Source: an uncultured Lachnospiraceae bacterium | Lineage (GTDB): Bacteria > Bacillota > Clostridia > Lachnospirales > Lachnospiraceae | NCBI GenBank assembly: GCA_946557105.1 | Contig: CAMNSZ010000014.1 | Span: 1 to 64,000, forward strand | Length of the DNA: 64,000 nt | Direction: 5' to 3' | Part shown: positions 49,997 through 57,640 of the stretch, in pieces | Numbering within the stretch: position 1 is the stretch's first letter | Layout of the letters: each line of letters begins with the position of its first letter | The notes under the pieces: model-generated | The model's input: the letters and a program-made list of their open reading frames with translations, nothing else | Told to the model about the DNA's origin: nothing | Databases searched by the model: none | Made by a program: the position numbers and the translations under genes

Positions 49997-51739
49997 CTAT
50001 ATCGCATATTTATTTAAAAAGTCATTATACTTTTCACTAAAATCATCCGTTCGATTTCTGGATTTACGCGAGGATTGATGCAAATTCATATTATTATCGG
50101 AAATATCCGTTATACATGCGGCGATATTTGAACAATGATGAGAAGTTCGTTCCAAATCCGTCAGTAAATCTGACAATATAAATCCGGCGCTAATTGAACA
50201 TTCTCCCCGCTGCAGCCGCAGTATATGACGGCTGCGGATTTGTTCCTTTAGCAGTTTTGCAATCCGCTCAAGGACTTCCGCCGTAAAGGCGGCATCCGTA
50301 TCATCATTCAAAAATGCTGTGGTTGACAAATCCAAAATTTCAATAACCGCCGCCGAAAACACATATATCTCCGATACGGCAGCTGTGGTAAACTGCAATT
50401 CTTTATTATTCATTTCCTCTGCCGATTTAACTATATTTACGGCATGGTCGGCTATTCGCTCAAAATCACCGATGATTTTTAGCAGCTTTGCCGCCTCGGC
50501 GCTGTTTGATTCACTAATCTGCTTTGCACTTAATTTTACAAGATATGTGCCAAGTATATCTTCATAATAGTCGGTTTTTTCCTCCTTTTCCCGAACGGAA
50601 GCCGCAAGCTCAGGCGAATATTTTTGTAAGGCTGATACTCCCTCCTTTAACGATTCGGAAGCAGTCTTTGCCAGAGCTGCCACCGTTTCCCGACAGCGCT
50701 CAAGGGCTATGGGCGGAGTAGCAAGCAGACGCTCGTCAAGCTGTTCGTATGTTTCCGGTTTTTTTGAATCCGGAACAATCTTATTTACGAGCTTCTCAAG
50801 AAAACCCGAAAACGGAAGCAGCAACACCGTACACAGAATATTAAACACCGAATGCGCTATGGCAATTCCAAAGAGCGAAGCTGCTCTATCCAAAAGTAAG
50901 GGATTAAAAAGCTCTTTTATAAGTGTGAACACCGTCAGCCAGACGACCGCTCCGATTGTATTAAAGGACAAGTGCACCATAGCGGCCCGTTTGGCATTTT
51001 TATTGGCTCCTACCGAGGAAAGCATTGCCGTTACGCAGGTACCTATATTCTGACCCATAATAATGGGAACAGCCGCTCCGTAAGAAACCTGTCCGGTTGA
51101 TGCAAGCGCTTGTAAAATGCCAACCGACGCGGAGCTTGACTGAATGATTGCAGTAAGAATCGCTCCTGCCAATACCCCAAGGACAGGATTTTTAAACATT
51201 ACAAACAGGCTCCGGAAATACGGCTCTCCGCCAAGACCCGAAACCGATTCGGACATTGTTTCCATACCAAACATAAGCGTTGCAAAGCCTAACAGAATAA
51301 TACCGGTATCCTTTTTCTTATGACCCTTGCAAAACAAATAGAGAATAATACCTGCCGAAGCAAGAACCGGAGTGAACGACGAGGGTTTTAAAAGCCGTAA
51401 GAACAGGCTCCCGCTGTCAATTCCCGAAAGACTCAAAATCCACGCCGTTACGGTCGTTCCGATATTTGCGCCCATTATTACATTGATTGCCTGTTTAAGC
51501 GTCATAAGACCCGAATTCACAAAACCCACTACCATAACCGTTGCAGCCGAGGAGCTTTGAATTACAGCCGTCACCCCCAAACCCGTTAATAGCCCTGCCA
51601 GCCTGCCGGTTGTAAATTTTCCTATCATTGAACGGATTTTTTCGCCGGCACGCCGTTCCAAAGCCTGTCCCATAATATTCATGCCAAAGAGAAACAGACT
51701 CAGTCCGCCAAGCAGCGTCAAAATATTAAAAATATCCAC
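49997..51739 (-). CDS. Na/Pi cotransporter family protein with PhoU-like domain
   Basis: A 580-aa membrane protein. Two inverted repeats carry the characteristic QSSSAATVMVVGFVNSGLM (about 61-79) and QSSSASVGILQALASTGQV, which form the ion and phosphate site of the NptA/SLC34 type. A cytoplasmic helical PhoU-like domain follows at about 345-540. Sodium-driven phosphate uptake is the family role. The start is GTG at 51739 with AAGGAG 7 nt upstream. It lies 97 bp downstream of the cation exchanger on the same strand and may share the manganese riboswitch transcript. Confidence 0.88.
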   Translation of the reverse strand: MDIFNILTLLGGLSLFLFGMNIMGQALERRAGEKIRSMIGKFTTGRLAGLLTGLGVTAVIQSSSAATVMVVGFVNSGLMTLKQAINVIMGANIGTTVTAWILSLSGIDSGSLFLRLLKPSSFTPVLASAGIILYLFCKGHKKKDTGIILLGFATLMFGMETMSESVSGLGGEPYFRSLFVMFKNPVLGVLAGAILTAIIQSSSASVGILQALASTGQVSYGAAVPIIMGQNIGTCVTAMLSSVGANKNAKRAAMVHLSFNTIGAVVWLTVFTLIKELFNPLLLDRAASLFGIAIAHSVFNILCTVLLLPFSGFLEKLVNKIVPDSKKPETYEQLDERLLATPPIALERCRETVAALAKTASESLKEGVSALQKYSPELAASVREKEEKTDYYEDILGTYLVKLSAKQISESNSAEAAKLLKIIGDFERIADHAVNIVKSAEEMNNKELQFTTAAVSEIYVFSAAVIEILDLSTTAFLNDDTDAAFTAEVLERIAKLLKEQIRSRHILRLQRGECSISAGFILSDLLTDLERTSHHCSNIAACITDISDNNMNLHQSSRKSRNRTDDFSEKYNDFLNKYAI

Positions 51740-51836
51740 AAAATCACTCCTTCTCGATTCAATATCACATCATTATTTTACGTTTTTATTGGAATTTTAA
51801 AAGCCAAAGCCCTGCTTCGTCACAGACAAATTTTAC

Positions 51837-52766
51837 CTAAATACAAATAAAAATAAAGTAAACGGCATAACAAAGCAACATTATAATTCCGCTAAAACGT
51901 TCCATCCTTCTGCTCTTAACGCCGCATATCCACAAAAGCACGCCCGAAAAAATTGCCGCCGCCGTATCCGCATAAAATCCGTACGAAAACGGCACCTCGG
52001 TAATCAACGCGGAAATTCCTATAACAAACAATATATTAAAAATATTGCTGCCTACAATATTTCCTATGGCAATATCGGCATTGCCTTTCCTTGCGGCCGA
52101 TACAGATGTAAATAATTCAGGCAGTGATGTTCCCAGAGCCACAATCGTCAAACCGATAAAGCGCTCGCTCATCCCCAAAATCCTTGCTATTTTACCGGCC
52201 GCTTCAACCGCTATGTCGCTTCCGACTATAATAAGTGCGAGACCCGCAAGCGCTCCTAAAACAGCCTGCTTAAGCCCGAGTCCTTTTGCGGCGCACGCGT
52301 CTCGGTCTCCGCCTTTCCTTGCCGTCACAAACAGATACGCTAAATACGCCGAAAAAACAATCAACAATATAATGCCGTCAAAAAATCCCACATCCCCGCT
52401 CAGACCTTGAAGAAGTAAAAGCAGCGTTATCAAAATCATAAACGGAATTTCTACAAATACTGTGGATTTTGAAACCGCAAGAGGGGTAATGACCGATGAA
52501 GTTCCCAATATAATCAGGATATTTAATATATTGCTTCCCACAATATTTCCCACGGTAATATCCGCGCTGCCTTTTAAGGCCGCCGTAATACTTACGGCGG
52601 CTTCGGGAGCGCTGGTTCCCATTGCGACAATCGTCAAACCAATAATAAGCTGTGGTATTCCTAATCTTTCCGCTATGGACGAAGCCCCGTCCACAAACCA
52701 ATCGGCGCCCTTTATCAACATAACAAAGCCAAACAAAAGAAACAGTAGTGAAATAAATACCTCCAT
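51837..52766 (-). CDS. CaCA-family cation/sodium exchanger (YrbG-like)
   Basis: A 309-aa membrane protein with ten hydrophobic helices in two homologous halves. The alpha-repeats are AMGTSAPEAAVSITAALKGS (about 51-70) and ALGTSLPELFTSVSAARKGN (about 207-226), each followed by IVGSNI(L/F)N. The family exchanges Ca2+ or other divalent cations for Na+ or H+. A yybP-ykoY manganese riboswitch precedes the gene, so manganese export is the likely role. The ATG at 52766 has AGGAAGG upstream. Confidence 0.9.
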   Translation of the reverse strand: MEVFISLLFLLFGFVMLIKGADWFVDGASSIAERLGIPQLIIGLTIVAMGTSAPEAAVSITAALKGSADITVGNIVGSNILNILIILGTSSVITPLAVSKSTVFVEIPFMILITLLLLLQGLSGDVGFFDGIILLIVFSAYLAYLFVTARKGGDRDACAAKGLGLKQAVLGALAGLALIIVGSDIAVEAAGKIARILGMSERFIGLTIVALGTSLPELFTSVSAARKGNADIAIGNIVGSNIFNILFVIGISALITEVPFSYGFYADTAAAIFSGVLLWICGVKSRRMERFSGIIMLLCYAVYFIFICI

Positions 52767-52768
52767 AA

Positions 52769-52837
52769 TTATCCTTCCTCCTGCGCATCACGAGCTTCCC
52801 TAAACTCAAATATTTCATTTTGCAGCTTCTTGTCCAT
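52769..52837 (-). CDS. Possible 22-codon leader ORF before the exchanger
   Basis: ATG at 52837, stop TAA at 52769, product MDKKLQNEIFEFREARDAQE and two more residues, highly charged. It lies between the riboswitch terminator and the exchanger, and its end overlaps the exchanger's ribosome site. It has no Shine-Dalgarno of its own, so it may be chance. Confidence 0.25.
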   Translation of the reverse strand: MDKKLQNEIFEFREARDAQEEG

Positions 52838-52849
52838 GCTTATAAAAAC

Positions 52850-52985
52850 AAAAAAACGAGACACTTGCTGCATAAAATGCAACAAAGTCTCGCTTCTTAC
52901 TTACAAAACCGGATTCTCCCTTGAAAATCGTATTGACGGTAAAGTAAACATGAGCTTCCTCATGCAAGCTACTCCCTTTATCTTT
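52850..52985 (-). promoter_or_regulatory. yybP-ykoY manganese riboswitch with terminator
   Basis: In the minus-strand leader the conserved blocks occur in order: AAAGGGAGTAGC, CCGTCAATACGA, GAGAATCCGGTTTTG and AGCGAGACTTTGT. The expression platform is a terminator hairpin with the outer stem CGAGAC / GTCTCG (52857-52892) and inner TGTTGC / GCAGCA arms, followed by seven T. In this class Mn2+ binding prevents termination and turns on Mn2+ exporters. It lies 90 bp before the CaCA exchanger. Confidence 0.85.
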
Positions 52986-52988
52986 TTC

Positions 52989-53018
52989 ATGATACCACAG
53001 AATATTTGGCTGTGTCAA
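52989..53018 (-). promoter_or_regulatory. Sigma-A promoter for the riboswitch-exchanger transcript
   Basis: On the minus strand, -35 TTGACA (53013-53018) and -10 TATCAT (52989-52994) with an 18-bp spacer, just before the riboswitch. Confidence 0.75.
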
Positions 53019-53061
53019 TCCATGCGTACTAAATTACAAACCTTGATTTTTACTCACAAAT

Positions 53062-53955
53062 TTACTGCTGCAGGATTCTCAGGTAATGATTTGCCTCCCG
53101 AAGTACATGGTCTGCCAAAAGAGGAAGAATGACGGAACGAATCCTACACTCCGTAATCCCCTCCGTGCCCGCCGCCTTGAACTGCCGATATTTATCGGTA
53201 GTCTCTATGGTTTTTCTGGTCAACTCATCCATAGTCCGCAAATCCTGCTCTCTCGCCTTATCCAACAGCCGGCAGTAATCCTCGGCAAATCCGTCCGCCG
53301 CCTTCATCAGCTCACATTCCGTAGGATCCAAAAGACCTCTGATAAACTGGGCATGCTCCATCATAATCTGGTTCCAGAATATCTCCATTTGCCGCCTGTT
53401 CCTTGCAGGAATCTCTCCTCTTCTCTCCAACTGCGCTATTGTCTCACGATACAGCTTAGCCTCCCTCAAAATATGCTCAATCAGCAAAGGATAATTTGCC
53501 GTGTAAAGCCTGCAATTCAGCACTTCACACAAAATCTGCTCCTTAAATTCTATAAGCTCATCTAAAAGCCTTAAAATACGGCGGTTCAATTCCCTCACAT
53601 TCCATATAAGCTCCCTGCTAATCCTTCCGTTCCATCCTGAACGCAGCCTTTTTTCCGCCTCCGTAATCCTGCTGTCAATATCAACTCCCGACAACGCTTT
53701 CGTTTTTTCCTCTGCCGCTAATGTAAATTCCGTTACGATTTCCCCGCTGTCAAGTACTCTCCCGTCCACTCTTCCGTCACTAAGCCAAACCGCGCGCCTC
53801 AGTTCATCCTCAAATGCTTCCCGGAAACGGTCGGCACGATTCCTAAAATCCGTTTCAAATGCAGGAAACCCTACCAGCAAAAACAGCGCGTGCTCCTTCA
53901 TAATTCTTCCGAAAAAAAGATGGGTTTCCAGTGATAATGATACATATTCCCTCAT
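53062..53955 (-). CDS. DUF2935 ferritin-like helical protein
   Basis: A 297-aa all-helical protein built from two DUF2935 repeats. Repeated His/Glu pairs suggest a di-metal site: His12 and EHALF at 21-25 in the first half, LIEHILREAKLYRET mid-protein, and MMEHAQFIRGLLDPTE then ADHVLREANHYLR in the second. The function of the family is unknown. It ends 44 bp before the promoter of the manganese-controlled exchanger, so the two are transcribed separately, though a metal-related role would fit. Confidence 0.8.
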   Translation of the reverse strand: MREYVSLSLETHLFFGRIMKEHALFLLVGFPAFETDFRNRADRFREAFEDELRRAVWLSDGRVDGRVLDSGEIVTEFTLAAEEKTKALSGVDIDSRITEAEKRLRSGWNGRISRELIWNVRELNRRILRLLDELIEFKEQILCEVLNCRLYTANYPLLIEHILREAKLYRETIAQLERRGEIPARNRRQMEIFWNQIMMEHAQFIRGLLDPTECELMKAADGFAEDYCRLLDKAREQDLRTMDELTRKTIETTDKYRQFKAAGTEGITECRIRSVILPLLADHVLREANHYLRILQQ

Positions 53956-54279
53956 TATTCCGCATATCCTTATAATTTATCATTCTTAATACAATATGCA
54001 GAAAATTTGAGGAAGTTCGTCAAATTGCGTCGAAACGGCCAATGCCTTTTGCAGAGCCGCCTTCCACGTTCATTCCGTAAAATTAACGTCTTATCCAAGG
54101 CATTATTATAAGCTTCTGTATCAATGATTATTGATATTTAGCGCTTAGATGCAAGGAAAATTGTAAGCTGCAAAAAACTTCTTGGTATAAAGCAGCTTTA
54201 AAACATCCACTGTATAACATTCTAAACCATGCCTCTCCTGTTTTTTACAATTGCTTTTTTACTATTATTCTTTGCTTGC
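53956..54279. other. 324-bp intergenic region with no recognised gene
   Basis: No ORF with a ribosome site is seen. A short inverted repeat (TATCAAT-GATT-ATTGATA) lies at 54119-54136. The stretch is AT-rich and may be the boundary between the housekeeping and accessory sections. Confidence 0.5.
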
Positions 54280-54924
54280 TTAGATATTGTTTAACCGTCC
54301 TATAAAATAAAAACCGTTTGATTTATTACCATTCATAGTCGTAAATGTCAAATGCCTGTATTCCTGTTCCGAAAAATCTTTCAAGAGCTGCTTTATCCAT
54401 GTCTCATCATGGTGTCGGCACACTGCGCCCTCCGGCAGTTCAAACACACCATATACGCCATAGGTTTCTTTATATTTTTCATACCTCACAAGGTTACGCT
54501 CGTCTGTATTTAACAAGAAATCGTTTACATACAAAATTCCCTGTGGCTTCAATATCCGCTTAATTTCTGCCAATAGCTCCTTTTGCTCCTCATTTGTCCG
54601 TATACAGGTTAAAACCGCAAAGAGAATTACAGCGTCAATACTTGCGTCCGGCAGGGCGATTTCAGCGCCTTTTTTTACCCGTAAATCAAGATAGGAAAAC
54701 TGCTGCTTTCCCCTTTCTATCATGCCTTCTGAAAAATCAATGCCAATTAGGTTACGGTAACCATTATGATATAGTTCGTTAAGCGTTCTTCCATATCCGC
54801 AGCCCACATCAAGGATAATACCGTCCCTTTTTACATATTTCAAAAATTCCCCGGCTTGAAATGGCGTGGTAAATTGCTTTTTCTCTGATACACTATTCCA
54901 ATATTCCTCTTGCTTCATTTCCAT
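54280..54924 (-). CDS. SAM-dependent class I methyltransferase
   Basis: A 214-aa cytoplasmic methyltransferase. Motif I is ILDVGCGYGRTLNEL at about 35-49. Then IGIDFSEGMIERG, the motif II/III region DASIDAVILFAVLTCI and LKPQGILYVNDFLLN follow. The target is not evident. The ATG at 54924 (or the one two codons later) follows AAAAGGAGG; a longer in-frame extension upstream is rejected. Divergent from the Crp-like regulator, which may control both. Confidence 0.85.
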   Translation of the reverse strand: MEMKQEEYWNSVSEKKQFTTPFQAGEFLKYVKRDGIILDVGCGYGRTLNELYHNGYRNLIGIDFSEGMIERGKQQFSYLDLRVKKGAEIALPDASIDAVILFAVLTCIRTNEEQKELLAEIKRILKPQGILYVNDFLLNTDERNLVRYEKYKETYGVYGVFELPEGAVCRHHDETWIKQLLKDFSEQEYRHLTFTTMNGNKSNGFYFIGRLNNI

Positions 54925-55006
54925 TTTACCTCCTTTTCTTGAATTATACAAAAATCCGTGATAACCTGTTATGAGAAATCTCACACTGGTTGAAAGGACT
55001 GGAATT

Positions 55007-55672
55007 ATGATAGTGATTCGTAAAAATGAATTATTAGAGGAATATTACAATCATCTTCCATTGTCGGACTATTTCGGTTTCGACATACGCCCCTACACGT
55101 CAATCGTAAAATTTGATAGTGCGGAAAACATTTTGTATGAGGGCGAAAAACCCGATTCTCTGTATTATTTAATAAACGGGCGGGCAAAATTGTTTCTTTC
55201 CCATGAAAACGGGCGCATTTCTCTAATAAATTTCCTTAACGCTCCCTGCTTTGTCGGGGAAATGGAATTGCTTGGCGCGCAGGAGGCAGCCAACGGAGTA
55301 ATCGCTATTACTCCCTGTACGTGTTATAAGATTCACACAAACAATTGCAGGGATAAAATACTGAACGATACAAAATTTTTGCGTTATCTTTGTCTTTTCC
55401 TAAGTCAGAAGGCAATCAGTAACACCTATAATTACTCAAAAAATCAATCTTATCCCCTAGAGGTACGCTTGGCAAATTTTATTCTGCTGACCTCATGTAA
55501 CCAAATGTATAGAGAAAAGCATACAGAGGCTGCGGAATTTTTAGGTGTGACTTATCGTCACTTGCTCTATGTTCTTGCCGATTTTGTAAAGAGGGGGTAC
55601 TTGAAAAAAAACAAACAGGGTTATTATATTCAAGACTTGAGCGCTCTCCGTAAAATAGCAGAGAGTAATTAG
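55007..55672 (+). CDS. Crp/Fnr-family regulator, YeiL-like
   Basis: A 221-aa regulator. The cyclic-nucleotide-binding-like fold is at about 20-130 (ENILYEGEKPDSLYYLINGR, FVGEMELLG), followed by a dimer helix and a winged HTH at about 165-205 (HTEAAEFLGVTYRHLLYVLA). No iron-sulfur cysteine cluster typical of Fnr is seen. The ATG at 55007 is chosen with GAAAGGA upstream; a 12-codon longer in-frame start at 54971 is possible. It lies between the methyltransferase and the ABC exporter pair, both on the other strand. Confidence 0.85.
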   Translation: MIVIRKNELLEEYYNHLPLSDYFGFDIRPYTSIVKFDSAENILYEGEKPDSLYYLINGRAKLFLSHENGRISLINFLNAPCFVGEMELLGAQEAANGVIAITPCTCYKIHTNNCRDKILNDTKFLRYLCLFLSQKAISNTYNYSKNQSYPLEVRLANFILLTSCNQMYREKHTEAAEFLGVTYRHLLYVLADFVKRGYLKKNKQGYYIQDLSALRKIAESN

Positions 55673-55727
55673 CAATAATTCTGTTTTCTAATAACAATAA
55701 TGAAGGGGAACTTTGCAGTCATCAGAG

Positions 55728-55829
55728 TTAAGCAGTAAGCTTATTCCCGGGTATCTTCAAACTGATATTTTTTAAGTTATTTTCTTTTGCGCCCTTAACA
55801 GAGATATACTTCTGTGTTTCCTCATTCAT
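55728..55829 (-). pseudogene. Truncated N-terminus of a UvrA-like ABC protein
   Basis: A 33-codon ORF starting MNEETQKYISVKGAKENNLK and ending NISLKIPGNKLTA-stop. It matches the first beta strands of UvrA and UvrA-like paralogues (I-V-GA-E-NLKN-x-L-x-IP-x-NKL). It stops just before the expected Walker A glycines. It has a perfect AGGAGG (55838-55843), and its ATG overlaps the stop of the ABC gene upstream (ATGA). It was therefore once the next gene of the exporter operon, and the remainder has been lost. Nothing UvrA-like follows in the 55 bp to the Crp gene. Confidence 0.75.
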
Positions 55830-57640
55830 GATTTATACCTCCTAGACTGGGTTTCAAACATTTTAGCGTATGTGCCGTTGTTCCTCATTAACTCTTCATG
55901 TGAACCGTCTTCAGCCACCTTTCCATTTTGCATCAAAATAATCCTGTCCGCCATTTTTGTTGTCGATAGCCTATGAGAAATAATAACAATAGTTCTCTCC
56001 GGCAACATATTAAATACCAGCTCATTAAATTCGCTTTCTGCTTTAGGATCCAAAGTGCTTGACGGTTCATCTAAGACCACAAGTTTTTTGTTACCTGACA
56101 GCACTCTTGCCAGCGCCAGCTTTTGCTTTTGTCCCCCTGAGAATACCACGCCGCTGCCATTGAATTCTCTCGAATAATCGCTGTCTCCTTTATCAGGCAA
56201 GCGCTCTATTACATTACTCAGTCCAACCATATCCAGCGCCTTATTCAAGTTGATGACTTCCGCTTTTTTGTCGACGATGTCCATTTTGACATTTTCATAT
56301 AGCGTTAACGCAAACAGCTGGAAGTTTTGAACCAATATACTACATATATTTTTTCGATAGAACTCCAAGTCATAGTTTTGAATATCAATTCCATTTACAA
56401 GAATTTTACCTTTGTCAGGATCATACAGCCTCAGCAACAGCTTGACAAGGGTACTTTTTCCCGCGCCATTATTACCGACAATTGCTACTTTTTCATGCGC
56501 ATTGATTTTTAAATTTAATCCGTCTAAAATATAGTGTTCGCTGTCATATGAGAAGGACACGTCAACAAACTCAACTGTAATCGGCGTATCGGCGTTGCTT
56601 TGCAGCCCCTTATCCGATACTATGTGGTTTTCCATTTCCATGAAATGAATGAACTTATCAATGTAAATACTGTTATTATGTAATTCCTTTATTGAATTAA
56701 CAAAATTATTCATGCTTCCTTTTATTGTACCGTAGGCATTCCACAAAGCGGTCATTACGTCAAAAGTATATGTACATTTCACAAGAACCATGTACGCCAG
56801 ATAAAATAATGTCACAAAATCCCCAAGGATTTTCTTCATCAAATTATCTCCGGAGCAAATAATCGCCTTTTTGGTTCCATAAGCAGCATGAATCTCGCTA
56901 AGCTTTCCCGAGGAAGATCTCAGTTTCTCAAACAAAACACCGCCAATGTTTGTCATTTTGATGTCTTTAGCATTTTGCTTTAAGAAAAACATGCGATTGG
57001 CATAGTCGATTTCTTTATTATAAGGCATGGTTTTATTATAAATTTCGCCGTTCATTTTGTTCAGCTTAATCTGATATAAAGAGGAAAGAACGTTAATTAC
57101 AACTGCCAAGATAAAAACAACAAAATCCAAAGAACTAATAATATAAAACAACGAGAGCAATACTGCTAGGCTTTCAATCAAATTAACAAAATTCCTGTAA
57201 GTATTCCAAGCCCTAGTATTTGATTCATTGTTGGCAACCACCAGATTATTGTAATACTTCTGGTCGTCATAGCAGCCAAGGTCAATTGAGCTGGATTTTT
57301 CAAACAGCATTTTTGTGAAAACATGATTGACCTTAATTTCTGCGCTTTTTGTCAAACTATTATTATGTATTCCTTCTATTGCCGTATTAAACAGCAGTAC
57401 CAAACCATAATATACGCACGTGGCAATAATTAACTGTGTCACAGTTTTCTGCGTTTCTTCCGGATGAGTAATAACAAATTCTACCGACTTGACAATGTAT
57501 TGTATAAACAGAACGTTTCCCACGGTATTAAACAATACGCTTCTAATTATGGTCAGTAATGCATAGCAAACAGAATACAGTGGAACTGTTTTAAAAAATA
57601 TTTTCAACATGTACAGATTATTATGTATTACTTCTTTCAT
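55826..57640 (-). CDS. ABC exporter half-transporter, second of a pair
   Basis: A 604-aa exporter with an N-terminal six-helix membrane domain (about 1-325) and a C-terminal ATPase. Walker A is GNNGAGKSTLVKLLLRLYDP (about 392-411). Signature is FSGGQKQKLALARVL, Walker B KLVVLDEPSSTLDP, and the H-loop IISHRLS. The canonical ATPase suggests it forms a heterodimer with the next protein. Its ATG overlaps the end of that gene by 20 bp, with GGAG upstream. Substrate unknown. No precursor peptide gene or peptidase domain is present, so peptide export is unproven. Confidence 0.88.
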   Translation of the reverse strand: MKEVIHNNLYMLKIFFKTVPLYSVCYALLTIIRSVLFNTVGNVLFIQYIVKSVEFVITHPEETQKTVTQLIIATCVYYGLVLLFNTAIEGIHNNSLTKSAEIKVNHVFTKMLFEKSSSIDLGCYDDQKYYNNLVVANNESNTRAWNTYRNFVNLIESLAVLLSLFYIISSLDFVVFILAVVINVLSSLYQIKLNKMNGEIYNKTMPYNKEIDYANRMFFLKQNAKDIKMTNIGGVLFEKLRSSSGKLSEIHAAYGTKKAIICSGDNLMKKILGDFVTLFYLAYMVLVKCTYTFDVMTALWNAYGTIKGSMNNFVNSIKELHNNSIYIDKFIHFMEMENHIVSDKGLQSNADTPITVEFVDVSFSYDSEHYILDGLNLKINAHEKVAIVGNNGAGKSTLVKLLLRLYDPDKGKILVNGIDIQNYDLEFYRKNICSILVQNFQLFALTLYENVKMDIVDKKAEVINLNKALDMVGLSNVIERLPDKGDSDYSREFNGSGVVFSGGQKQKLALARVLSGNKKLVVLDEPSSTLDPKAESEFNELVFNMLPERTIVIISHRLSTTKMADRIILMQNGKVAEDGSHEELMRNNGTYAKMFETQSRRYKS

